Assembly: GCF_000716785.1 (NCBI RefSeq)
Contig: NZ_JNYY01000004.1
Location: 62,001 to 126,000 of the forward strand
Direction: 5' to 3'
DNA length: 64,000 bases
Source of the DNA: Amycolatopsis vancoresmycina
GTDB taxonomy: Bacteria > Actinomycetota > Actinomycetes > Mycobacteriales > Pseudonocardiaceae
The notes beneath the pieces were generated by a model that had not been told where the DNA came from, ran no database searches, and saw only the letters and a program-made list of their open reading frames with translations. Shown one piece after another: positions 1 to 7,850 of this stretch (position 1 is the stretch's first letter; each line of letters starts with the position of its first letter). Position numbers and translations under genes: made by a program.

Positions 1-530
1 TGCTCCTGGATGCTGCGGCCGGTGACGCGCCGGACGACCTCGCCGGTCAGCGCGCCGATCACGAGCGCGTGGTAGCCGAAGGCGGTACCGGGCCGCCAGT
101 AGGGCCGCTGCGGAGCGAGCCGTTCGGCGATGACACGGTCGTCGGCGATCTCTTCGGCGGTGAACCCGCCGTCGGCGCCCACGACGCCGGCGCGGTGCGC
201 GAGCAGCTCGCGCAGGGTGATCCGATCCTTGCCGGCGGCACCGAACTCCGGCCAGTAGTGCGCGACGCGCTCGTCGAGGTCGAGCACACCGTCCTGGACG
301 AGCAGCGCGACCACCAGGTGCGCGGCGCCCTTCGTGGAGGAGAACACGCCGGTGAGCGAGTCGCCGGTCATTTCGGGGCCGGTCCAAAGGTCGACGACGC
401 GCTCGCCATCGACGTGCGCAACGAGTTGGGCGGCGTAGTCGCCGCCCTCGGCAGCCGCGACGGCGGCGAATTCGGCGCGGACGCTCTCGAACCCGTCGGC
501 GACGGTCCCCTGGATTTGTTCGGACGACAT
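1..530 (-). CDS. Serine hydrolase, class C beta-lactamase family (C-terminus missing)
   Basis: The frame runs from an ATG at 530 off the left edge of the window, so only about 176 N-terminal residues are present. They contain FSSTKG, with the S-x-x-K catalytic pair at Ser64/Lys67, and a later GYHALVIG stretch at the place of the family's Y-x-N motif. This fits the EstB/penicillin-binding-protein-like esterases (Pfam Beta-lactamase). In Actinobacteria these are usually cytoplasmic esterases or peptidases rather than resistance enzymes, and no signal peptide is visible here. The substrate cannot be told. The gene reads away from the neighbouring VOC gene. Confidence 0.85.
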   Translation of the reverse strand, partial: MSSEQIQGTVADGFESVRAEFAAVAAAEGGDYAAQLVAHVDGERVVDLWTGPEMTGDSLTGVFSSTKGAAHLVVALLVQDGVLDLDERVAHYWPEFGAAGKDRITLRELLAHRAGVVGADGGFTAEEIADDRVIAERLAPQRPYWRPGTAFGYHALVIGALTGEVVRRVTGRSIQE

Positions 531-1034
531 GGCAGCTCCCTCAGTGATCACAACGTCTGCGCCAGGATCCAACCGCTGCGGTGGCGAGGTATTCCGGAGC
601 GGCGGGCCGGGGTGCGGCTGCTTGTTGGCTGGGGGTTGCGCTGTGCTTGGGCCGGGCATCGAACCGGGCAGCCGGGTGTGCACCGCACGGGCGGGCAGCC
701 GAGTGTCCGCACCTCGCGCCACGCAGGCATCCGCCGCCGGGCAGCCGGATATTCCGCGCCACGCGGCCAGGCATCGCGGCGAACGGCCAGATGCCCCTCG
801 CCACGCCGCGAGGGCTTGCAGCGGGGCTGGCGGGCTGTGGTTCGGGCTGCTGCCGGTCAGCGTGCTGGCTCAGGCGGGGCCGGGGTTTGTGCGGACCGGC
901 GCGCTGCTGGCCGCGATCACCGCGCTGCTCGGCTTGGCCGGTGCTGCGGTTGTCGTGGCGGCAGGTCGGGCCGCCGATGCAACAGCAGCTCCGGAGAGCG
1001 GTAGAGAATCCGGTGTGCGGGTACCAGTCCGATC
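531..1034. other. Intergenic stretch with a possible membrane-protein remnant
   Basis: No convincing gene lies here. Positions 590-800 are low-complexity GC-rich DNA with repeated gcgggcagccg-like words. On the plus strand about 830-1038 encodes a hydrophobic stretch (GLLPVSVLAQ then ALLAAITALLGLAGAAVVV) ending in a charged tail, which resembles the last membrane helices of a transporter such as MFS. It has no matching N-terminal part and no ribosome site. I read it as a decayed 3' end or as chance. Confidence 0.3.
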
Positions 1035-1400
1035 ATGAAGCTGACCTCCACCGTGCTCGGGACTCCGGAACCCCGGGCGCTTGCCGAGTTCTACTCGAAG
1101 TTGCTTGGCTGGCCTATCCGCACCGACGAACCGGAGTGGGTGACGCTGCGGCCGGACGATGGCAGTGCTGGGCTGTCGTTCCAGCTCGAGACCGGGCATG
1201 TCCCGCCCGTGTGGCCGCCGGCCGAGGGTGCCCAGCAGATGCAGCTGCACCTCGATATCGAGGTCGATGACCTCGAGGCCGCGACGGCGGTGGCGACCGC
1301 TGCGGGCGCGGTGGTTGCCGGCTTCCAGCCGCAGGATGATGTCCGGGTCTGCTTCGATCCTGCGGGGCACCCCTTCTGCCTCTGGACGCGCACGGGGTGA
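1035..1400 (+). CDS. VOC family (glyoxalase/bleomycin-resistance fold) protein
   Basis: This is a 121-residue single-domain protein of typical VOC length. It starts with the usual beta-strand pattern (MKLTSTVLGTPEPRALAEFY), followed by FYSKLLGWP and the closing FDPAGHPFCLWT, the standard C-terminal strand with the HPFCLW signature of the actinobacterial VOC subgroup. Such proteins are small metal-dependent or metal-free enzymes, or binding proteins for small hydrophobic molecules; the substrate is unknown. The His and Glu ligands are not clear enough to claim metal binding. It lies upstream of a coiled-coil gene with a 76-bp gap. Confidence 0.85.
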   Translation: MKLTSTVLGTPEPRALAEFYSKLLGWPIRTDEPEWVTLRPDDGSAGLSFQLETGHVPPVWPPAEGAQQMQLHLDIEVDDLEAATAVATAAGAVVAGFQPQDDVRVCFDPAGHPFCLWTRTG

Positions 1401-1476
1401 CGCCCCGCGTTCGAACGGTCACAGGATCCGCTATGTTCGGCTGAGGTCCTGTTCCCGGCGAACGGAGTTGAGTCCT

Positions 1477-3147
1477 GTGGGGGTGCACCGGATCTGGCAC
1501 CACGGACTGGTCCCCACCGAGGGGAAACGCCCCCTGGACGCCTTGCGCAGCAGGCTGATCAGCCGCCAGCGGCAGCACGACGACTACACAGTGGCCGACC
1601 TCGGCTCGTCCGACGACGGTGGTTCGCGCCGGTGTGACCTGAAGTTCGCGTACGAGGGCGGCGAACGCCGCTACTCCGTTCAGGTATTGCTTTCGCTGTG
1701 CTACCGCGCCGGTGAGGACCGGGTGACGTGGCTGCTCGCCGCGGCGTGCACGCGGCCGTGGCGCAGCTGCCACGATGCTCCGGCGCACCGGATCGGGCTC
1801 GAGGAGCTGGGCGCCAGCGGCAGCGACGAAATCCCGATCGAAACGCCGGTGCTGGCGATGCGCGGCTGGTCGCGCCAGGAATGCGACCACCTGGCCGACC
1901 TGCTGGGCGAAGCGCTGGTCGCCCCGTGGCGGTCTTCGGCGGTCCTGGTACTCACCGAGCCGCCGACGGTGCCGGTGGCGGGGTGGCCCGGGCTGGTCAA
2001 CGTCTTCGACGTCGACGACCGCTTCCGCCACACCCTCAACCGGCACCTTCCGCTGGGCTGCGTGCTGCCGCAGGGCGCACGGCTGTACGTGCCCCCGTGC
2101 GACCAGCTCCCGGACTTCGTCGAAGCCGCCAGCCCGGTGTCCGGCGAGGCGCTCGAGGACGCGATCACGCGGCTGATCCAGGCGCGCAGCCGGACGCCGC
2201 TGCCCGAGGAGTGGGCCCAGGTGCCGAGCGTGCGGGACTGGTACGCCACGGATCCCTTCGCGTCGCCGGAGCGGGAGCCCGACGCCGAGCTGGTCGGGAA
2301 ACTCGGCCGTGCCGAACGGGAACTCGCCGAGGCGCGCGGGGTGATCACGATCCTGCGGAAGAAGGCCAAGGCCCACGCCGAGGAACGGGACCGGCACGCC
2401 GGCGAGGTCAAGACCCTCCGCCGCCGCCTGGAAGACGTCTGCGCGACCGACGTCGCGTGCCTGCGGGAGCAGCTCGCCCAGCTGCAGGCGGAGGTGGACG
2501 ACTACGCCCGCGCGTTCGAGGAGACCGAGGCCGAGCGCGACGAGCTGAGACGGGTCAACGGCCTGCTGGCCGGACGGCTCGCCCGCCACCACGACGCGGA
2601 CGACGAGGTCGTCGCCGCCGAGCGGCCGCCGGAGGAGTTCCCCAGTTTCGGCGAGCTGATCGGCGCCGCGTCGGCGTCGCTCAAGCACCTCGCGATCACG
2701 GCCGAACCGGCTCCGGCCGCGATCCTCGACCACCACCCGAAAGCCGCCGCCTGGCGCCGCAAGGCGTGGGACGCGCTCCGCACCCTCGACGCCTACGCGG
2801 GCGCCCGGACGTCGCTGCTGGACGCGGGCCAGGACCCCGGGCCCGAGCTCTCGGACGTGCTCGCGTTCGCCCGCACCGGCCAGCCCGGTTCGCTGATCAG
2901 CGCCAACATCATCGCCCTGGCCGAGTCGGACACGGTGACGACGAACGAACGGCTCCGCCAGGCCCGCACGTTCCGCGTCGATCCACGGACGAACCCCGCG
3001 GGCCGCGACTACTTCGGCGCCCACATCGCCCTTGAACGGTTCAAGTCGCCGGCGCCGCGGCTGCACTTCCTCGACGACACCGACCGGACGGGCACGGTGT
3101 ACGTCGGGTACCTCGGCGCCCACCTGCCGACGTCCAAGACCAACTGA
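1477..3147 (+). CDS. Coiled-coil protein of unknown function
   Basis: The protein has 556 residues from a GTG at 1477, chosen because GGAG lies nine bases upstream; the open frame continues further upstream without coding character. Residues 1-260 are a globular part (starting GVHRIWHHGLVP). About 269-375 form a long charged coiled coil rich in E, R and A. The last 70 residues hold a small alpha/beta module ending RTGTVYVGYLGAHLPT. That ending resembles a C-terminal element found in many actinobacterial hypothetical proteins and vaguely recalls RelE/HigB-type toxin folds, but catalytic residues cannot be named. No signal peptide or membrane helix is present. It may be co-transcribed with the Nudix gene 15 bp downstream. 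I do not recognise a function. Confidence 0.8.
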   Translation: MGVHRIWHHGLVPTEGKRPLDALRSRLISRQRQHDDYTVADLGSSDDGGSRRCDLKFAYEGGERRYSVQVLLSLCYRAGEDRVTWLLAAACTRPWRSCHDAPAHRIGLEELGASGSDEIPIETPVLAMRGWSRQECDHLADLLGEALVAPWRSSAVLVLTEPPTVPVAGWPGLVNVFDVDDRFRHTLNRHLPLGCVLPQGARLYVPPCDQLPDFVEAASPVSGEALEDAITRLIQARSRTPLPEEWAQVPSVRDWYATDPFASPEREPDAELVGKLGRAERELAEARGVITILRKKAKAHAEERDRHAGEVKTLRRRLEDVCATDVACLREQLAQLQAEVDDYARAFEETEAERDELRRVNGLLAGRLARHHDADDEVVAAERPPEEFPSFGELIGAASASLKHLAITAEPAPAAILDHHPKAAAWRRKAWDALRTLDAYAGARTSLLDAGQDPGPELSDVLAFARTGQPGSLISANIIALAESDTVTTNERLRQARTFRVDPRTNPAGRDYFGAHIALERFKSPAPRLHFLDDTDRTGTVYVGYLGAHLPTSKTN

Positions 3148-3162
3148 GCGAGAATCGCGCGC

Positions 3163-3564
3163 ATGACGGAGATCGCGCACAAGCACCTGGCCTACTGCTG
3201 GATCGCCCGCGGCGACCGGGTGCTGTTCCTCCGCCGCAGCCCGGGAGTGTTCCTCGCCGGCCGGTGGGAACTGCCCGGCGGGACGGCCGAGCCGGGCGAG
3301 CCGGGCGAAGCCACAGCGGTGCGCGAGGCGGCGGAGGAAACCGGGCTGGCGGTCCGCGTCACGGGCGAACTGGCTCGCGACGCGTGGCCGGACGTCGCGG
3401 GGCGGGCCCTGCGGATCCACGCTTTCGTTTACACAGTGGAAGAAGACGGCACCGGCGACGTCGTGCTCAGCCCGGAGGAGCACGACGACTTCGCCTGGCT
3501 GACGCCGGCGGAGGCGCGGGAGCGGCCGCTGCCGGACCATTTCCGGCGGCTGCTCGATCGGTAG
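3163..3564 (+). CDS. Nudix hydrolase
   Basis: This 133-residue protein contains an intact Nudix box: G-x5-E-x7-REAAEETGL at about residues 41-63 (GTAEPGE... REAAEETGL), which binds the metal and cuts nucleoside diphosphates linked to another moiety. Short actinobacterial Nudix proteins of this type are often called 8-oxo-dGTP diphosphatase/MutT-like, but substrate cannot be predicted from the box. It starts 15 bp after the coiled-coil gene and probably shares its transcript. The start ATG follows a weak ribosome site. Confidence 0.9.
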   Translation: MTEIAHKHLAYCWIARGDRVLFLRRSPGVFLAGRWELPGGTAEPGEPGEATAVREAAEETGLAVRVTGELARDAWPDVAGRALRIHAFVYTVEEDGTGDVVLSPEEHDDFAWLTPAEARERPLPDHFRRLLDR

Positions 3565-3638
3565 GGGTTTTCCTTGGCGCAGCACCGGTTCCGGGTGCTG
3601 CCGCGGTCTTCGGATGGCGGTCATGTCTCCGACAGTAC

Positions 3639-3654
3639 CCGAACAGAAGTTCGA
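3639..3654. promoter_or_regulatory. LexA (SOS) box, orphan
   Basis: The 16-bp sequence ccgaacagaagttcga matches the actinobacterial/mycobacterial SOS box TCGAAC-RNRN-GTTCGA at 15 of 16 positions and is followed by a second GTTCGAAC palindrome. No intact gene starts next to it. On the minus strand an ATG at 3658 overlaps the box and begins MFELLFG, but the frame degenerates into a shadow of the Nudix gene. Confidence 0.55.
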
Positions 3655-3775
3655 ACATCATCGCTGGACCGGGTGAACTGTGCGGGGTACGGTGGGGCGC
3701 GTTTTCCCTTGTGGCGCAACGGGAACCGCGCTAGGGAGCCCCCGATTTCCACGCTACCGGAAGGGACCGACAAAA

Positions 3776-4519
3776 CTAGTGCGGCACCAGGTACCGCAGC
3801 AGGACACTGGCGCCGTCGGTGAGCACCGAAGCCAGTTCCAGCCCGGCCGGGTCGACCGCCCCTCCGACAGCTGCCCGGCTTGCCGAACCCGCCACCAGGA
3901 ACGGCGCCACCGTCAACCGGAACTCGTCGACCACGCCCGCCTCGATCAGCGAACCGAACAACCGCGGGCCGCCCTCGCAGTCGATGCGGCCCAGGCCCTC
4001 CGCCACCAGCGTCGACACCACGCCCTCGGCCGACACCGCCGCCTCGCCCACGACGAACACCCGGGCGCCGTTCGCCGCCCACGCCGCACGCAGCTCCGAA
4101 GGCGCCGCCGCGGACGTGAAGACCAGCGTCGGGACCGCTGCCTTGGTGATCACCGGGGCGTCCGGCGGCAGGGAACGGCCCGTCGTCACCACCGCCACCG
4201 GGGCGATCGGGGCCAGCCCGAACCGGCGGCGGCGGTCGGCCGAGGCGGCGTCGGGACGCATTCCCTCGAAGCCCTCCGCCATCGCCGTTCCCGCGCCCAC
4301 CAGCACCACGTCGGCCAGGTCGTTGCCGAGGCGGTAGACGATCCGGTCCGCCGGGGTCGACAGGGCGCCCGAGCGGCCCTCCACCGTGATTGCGCCGTCC
4401 GTGCTGGACACGAAGTTCACCGCCAGCCAGCGGGGGTCCGCCGGGTAGCGGTACAGCTGTTCGAGGTCGTGCTGGGCCAGTTCGCGCGCGGCCGGCCAGA
4501 CCTGGCGGATCACTCCCAC
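3776..4519 (-). CDS. RibD C-terminal-domain reductase (pyrimidine reductase/DHFR-like)
   Basis: This 247-residue protein has the NAD(P)H-binding fold of the RibD reductase domain: LAVNFVSSTDGAITV near residue 32, DVVLVGAGTAMAEGF, and a late EGGPRLFGSL motif. These enzymes reduce a pyrimidine or pteridine using NADPH. The layout (LYRYP... NFVSS.DG, LVGAGT) closely follows Mycobacterium tuberculosis Rv2671, a RibD-like protein shown to have dihydrofolate reductase activity. The gene overlaps the 3' end of the dihydropteroate-synthase-like gene by 10 bp, so the two are translated together. That pairing favours a pterin or folate role over riboflavin synthesis. Confidence 0.85.
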   Translation of the reverse strand: MGVIRQVWPAARELAQHDLEQLYRYPADPRWLAVNFVSSTDGAITVEGRSGALSTPADRIVYRLGNDLADVVLVGAGTAMAEGFEGMRPDAASADRRRRFGLAPIAPVAVVTTGRSLPPDAPVITKAAVPTLVFTSAAAPSELRAAWAANGARVFVVGEAAVSAEGVVSTLVAEGLGRIDCEGGPRLFGSLIEAGVVDEFRLTVAPFLVAGSASRAAVGGAVDPAGLELASVLTDGASVLLRYLVPH

Positions 4520-5091
4520 CGGACCGCCTTCGCCGGCGGGCGGGTGCCCGCGATGCTCGCCGCCATCTCGGCCACCTGCCGCACTTCGCGCACATGCCTC
4601 GTGCGCAGGATCGCCACTCCCGCCGACGCCGCGAGCGCGGCCCGCGCCAGGCCGCCGGGCGTTCCGTCGCCGGCCACCCCGGCGAGCACGGGCACGTCCT
4701 CCGGCACCGGCAGCCGGAATTCCCCGACGTCCAAGACGGCACCCGGCACACCGGACGGCACCGAAGCAGCGGCGTAACCCGCGCCGAACCGGGCCGCGAC
4801 CGCCGCCAGGTCCGCGTGGGCCACGATCAGGTCCGCCCCCGCTTCACAGCAGGCGGCGGCCACCGAGGGGTCTGCGGTTTCAGCCCCCACGACGAGGCCG
4901 GGAAACGTCTCACGCGCCCACCCGACCAGGGTTTCGACGCCGGGCCCGGCGAAACTCACGAGGTCGGCGCCGTCGGCGACGGCGGCACGGGTGGCGTCCC
5001 TGGCCGACGGGAGCGCGTCGACCGCAGCCAGCACCAGCGCGCGGTCACTGCTCAACCGGCGGCCCCGGAAGACGAGGTCGGGGGTTTTCAT
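4510..5091 (-). CDS. Dihydropteroate-synthase-like protein
   Basis: This 193-residue protein has a partial TIM-barrel pattern of the pterin-binding/DHPS family: opening MKTPDLVFRGRRLSSDRALV, then DGADLVSFAGPGVETL and GADLIVAHADLAAVAA. It is shorter than a full FolP (about 270-290), and the classical pterin-binding N-terminal loops are missing, so a true DHPS reaction is uncertain. It ends inside the start of the RibD-like reductase gene (10-bp overlap) and forms a two-gene operon with it. A degenerate or specialised DHPS paralogue acting with the reductase is the simplest reading. Confidence 0.65.
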   Translation of the reverse strand: MKTPDLVFRGRRLSSDRALVLAAVDALPSARDATRAAVADGADLVSFAGPGVETLVGWARETFPGLVVGAETADPSVAAACCEAGADLIVAHADLAAVAARFGAGYAAASVPSGVPGAVLDVGEFRLPVPEDVPVLAGVAGDGTPGGLARAALAASAGVAILRTRHVREVRQVAEMAASIAGTRPPAKAVRWE

Positions 5092-5205
5092 CGCACTCTC
5101 CCTGCTGGACGTCCTTCGCGATCATAAGCGAGGCGCAGCGGGCGAGTGTTCTTCGCCGTCAGGTGGCGGGGCGTCGTCGCCGGGCCACCCGACTCATGAC
5201 GGCTC

Positions 5206-5505
5206 CTAGGAGGCGATGGCCTCGTTGATCGCCAGCAGCTCCTGTGCGGTGCGGGTGGCGGTGAACTCGATGATGTCGTAGCGGGCGAGCCTGCGGACCA
5301 CGAACGGGTCGCTGGCGAGCACGGCGTCGAGCTTGCCGCGCAGCACCGACCGCGTCAGTATCACCTGGTCCGCCGCGCCGCTGCCCTTTCCGGAAACAAG
5401 GAAGAGTCCCTTCGTGAATTGTTTGCGCAACCAGTCCGAATGGTCCGGTAACGCGTAGCCGACTTCTGTTTCGGGTGCCGTGTAGGTCAAGAGTGCGATG
5501 AACAT
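5206..5505 (-). CDS. YciI family protein
   Basis: This 99-residue protein begins MFIALLTYTAPETEVG and has the YciI/DGPF-type ferredoxin-like fold with an Asp-His pair in PDHSDWL, which the family uses in a putative dyad. The ATG at 5505 was chosen because it begins the domain exactly; a frame-open extension to 5565 adds 20 residues with no domain content. Neither start has a strong ribosome site. YciI-like proteins are often encoded beside sigma factors, but none is here. Function unknown. Confidence 0.8.
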   Translation of the reverse strand: MFIALLTYTAPETEVGYALPDHSDWLRKQFTKGLFLVSGKGSGAADQVILTRSVLRGKLDAVLASDPFVVRRLARYDIIEFTATRTAQELLAINEAIAS

Positions 5506-5715
5506 GATTGCAGCGTAGGACGCTTCCCACCCGTTCGCATCCGCCTGGCGAGTGGCTCCCGACACGCGGCCGCCAATATTTCGTCAAGAAAATTTCCGTT
5601 CCTTTACCGGCCCTTTTTCGACATACTCACCGATTGCCGTACGCCCGTCGTCGTACGTCGTGGTGTCGCCGCCGGACCGACGCGGCCGCCCCGCAACCGG
5701 CCGAGACTCCGGGGT

Positions 5716-6624
5716 ATGAACGCACTGACCCGCATCCGGCACGAGGGCCGGCGAGCCGAGCGGATCGCCTACGCCGTCGGCGCGGCCCTGTTCCTGAGCG
5801 GCCTCGCCCACGCCGTCGTGCTCCTCGCCACCGGCGGCTCGTGGCTGGGCCCGCTGTCGCTGCGCAAGGCCGTCACGTTCGGCCTGTCGTTCGGGCTGAC
5901 GCTCGCGTCGGTCGCCTGGGCGACGTCGTTCCTGACCATCCGCCCGCGCGTGCGCGGCGTCCTGCTCGGCGCCTTCACCGCGGCGAGCGTGAGCGAAGTC
6001 GTGCTGGTCAGCATGCAGGCGTGGCGCGGGGTGCCGTCGCACTTCGACTTCGAGACGCCGTTCGACACCGCCGTCTCGATGACGCTCGCCGGGGGCGGCG
6101 TGGTGATCATCCTGACCGTCATCGGCTTCACGGCGGCGGCGCTCGTGGAGCCGGGCCCGGGCGCGCCCAGCCTGCGCCTGGCCGTCCGTGCGGGCCTGGT
6201 CGTGCTGCTGGTCGCGCTGGCCACCGGCGCGGTGATGATCGGGCGCGGCGTCGTCGCGGCCCGCGGCGGAAACCCCGAGCTGGCCTACACGACCGCCGGC
6301 TCGCTGAAACCCCTGCACGCGGTCGCCATGCACGCGATCCTGGTGCTGCCCGCGCTGGCCTGGCTCCTGCGCTTCACCCGCTGGCCCGAAGCCCACCGGC
6401 TGCGCGTGGTCGCCGTCGCCGTCGCCGCGGACGCCGTGCTCACCGCCGTCATCGGCCTCGAGTCCTTCGCCGGCATCGACCCGCTGGCCGCACCGCTGCC
6501 GCTCACGGCGTTGTCCGCGCTCGCCGCCGTCGCGCTGGCGGGTACCGGGGTCTACGCGTGGTCGGGCGTTGAACCGGCCGTCCGATTCGTACGTGTCCCC
6601 CACGGGAAGGCAAGGGGCCGGTAA
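5716..6624 (+). CDS. Integral membrane protein
   Basis: This 302-residue protein is made almost entirely of hydrophobic helices, about eight by eye: residues 19-38, 48-70, 80-98, 120-142, 155-175, 195-215, 228-248 and 262-284. Short polar loops separate them. The N-terminus (MNALTRIRHEGRRAER) is positive and probably cytoplasmic. I recognise no catalytic motif; it resembles uncharacterised actinobacterial membrane proteins. The aminotransferase gene begins 21 bp downstream, so the two are probably co-transcribed. The upstream 150 bp is less GC-rich and could hold a promoter. Confidence 0.75.
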   Translation: MNALTRIRHEGRRAERIAYAVGAALFLSGLAHAVVLLATGGSWLGPLSLRKAVTFGLSFGLTLASVAWATSFLTIRPRVRGVLLGAFTAASVSEVVLVSMQAWRGVPSHFDFETPFDTAVSMTLAGGGVVIILTVIGFTAAALVEPGPGAPSLRLAVRAGLVVLLVALATGAVMIGRGVVAARGGNPELAYTTAGSLKPLHAVAMHAILVLPALAWLLRFTRWPEAHRLRVVAVAVAADAVLTAVIGLESFAGIDPLAAPLPLTALSALAAVALAGTGVYAWSGVEPAVRFVRVPHGKARGR

Positions 6625-6645
6625 AGCGGCGGACGGAGACCACGC

Positions 6646-7839
6646 GTGCGGCACGGCATGACCACCAGCGGCCTTTTCCAGCAGGGCCAGGCCCACAGCC
6701 CGTCGTTCTTCTCCGTGGCCAGGGCGATGGGCAGGCACGCGGACGACCTCGCGGACTTCTGCATCCCGTGCAACCCGTACTTCCCCACCGACGGGATGTT
6801 CGCCGAGCTCGAACGGAACCTCCGCACGATCCTCAAGTTCTACCCGAGCGACGCCGCCGCGATCACCGCGCAGCTGGCGAGCGTGCTGCGGCTCAACCCG
6901 TCGACGATCTCGCCGGCCAACGGCTCCACCGAGCTGATCACCTGGATCGACCGGCTGCTGGTCGACGCCAGCGTCGCGGTGCCGATCCCGACGTTCGGCC
7001 GCTGGACCGACCAGCCGATGGAGACCGGCAAGCGCGTCGACATGTTCCTGCTCAAGGAAGCGGACAACTTCGAGCTCCACGTCGACGAGTACGTCGACTT
7101 CATCAGGCGCCGAGGCTCACGGGTGGCGGTGCTGTGCAACCCGAACAACCCCGACGGCGGGTACCTGCCGCGCCGCGAGGTGATCCGGTTCATGGACGCC
7201 CTCGAGGACCTCGACCTGGTGGTGATCGACGAGTCGTTCGTCGACTTCGTCGAGGTCGAGCGGAACCCGTCGGTGGCCGCCGAAGCCGTCGTGCGGCCGA
7301 ACGTGATCGTGCTGAAGAGCCTCGGCAAGAACTTCGGGCTGCACGGGATCCGCTTCGGCTACCAGGTTTCCAACCCGGCCATGACACGCAAGCTGTCGGC
7401 CGCGCTGCCGAAGTGGAACCTGAACTCGCTGGCCGAAACCGTGATCTTCATGCTCGCCGAGCACCGCGCGGAATACGAGGAAAGCCTGAAGAAGCTCGCG
7501 CTCGACCGGTTCGTGATGAACGCGCAGCTGAGCCAGTTCGCGGAGCTGACGGTGTACCCGTCGCAGGCGAACTTCCTGCTCGTAAAGCTGCCCGCGTCGG
7601 TCGACGGCGCCGAGCTGTGCGACCACCTGCTCACCGAGCACCACCTGCTGGTGCGCCAGTGCGGCAACAAGATCGGCATGACCAGCCAGTTCATCCGCCT
7701 GGGGGTGCGGCCGGACACCGAGGTCGACCGGCTGGTCGAGGGACTGCGCGGCGTGGAGCGGCTGGGCGGCGGACGGCCATCGACGCCGGCGATCGAGCTC
7801 GTCTCGCACGCCCGCGAGCCGGAACGGTCGATCAGCTGA
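6646..7839 (+). CDS. PLP-dependent aminotransferase, class I/II (HisC/CobD-like)
   Basis: This 397-residue fold-type I enzyme starts at GTG 6646, with GGAG seven bases upstream; the ATG at 6658 is badly spaced. Key features are the PNGSTE-like PANGSTELI turn, LCNPNNPDGG (cofactor and substrate binding), DLVVIDESFVDF (the Asp contacting the pyridine nitrogen) and SLGKNFGLHG, with Lys228 as the predicted Schiff-base lysine, followed by IRFGY. It belongs with histidinol-phosphate aminotransferase and threonine-phosphate decarboxylase (CobD) relatives. No histidine or cobalamin gene is nearby. The kinase gene starts 11 bp later, suggesting an amino-alcohol or phospho-amino-acid substrate made by the pair. 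Confidence 0.88.
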   Translation: MRHGMTTSGLFQQGQAHSPSFFSVARAMGRHADDLADFCIPCNPYFPTDGMFAELERNLRTILKFYPSDAAAITAQLASVLRLNPSTISPANGSTELITWIDRLLVDASVAVPIPTFGRWTDQPMETGKRVDMFLLKEADNFELHVDEYVDFIRRRGSRVAVLCNPNNPDGGYLPRREVIRFMDALEDLDLVVIDESFVDFVEVERNPSVAAEAVVRPNVIVLKSLGKNFGLHGIRFGYQVSNPAMTRKLSAALPKWNLNSLAETVIFMLAEHRAEYEESLKKLALDRFVMNAQLSQFAELTVYPSQANFLLVKLPASVDGAELCDHLLTEHHLLVRQCGNKIGMTSQFIRLGVRPDTEVDRLVEGLRGVERLGGGRPSTPAIELVSHAREPERSIS

Positions 7840-7850
7840 GCACCTGGGCG

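Noticed and set aside
1114..3624. An 836-residue open frame on the minus strand over the coiled-coil and Nudix genes
   Set aside because: It is an antisense shadow caused by high GC: composition is Arg/Pro/Gly-rich, there is no domain, and the plus strand carries recognisable motifs.
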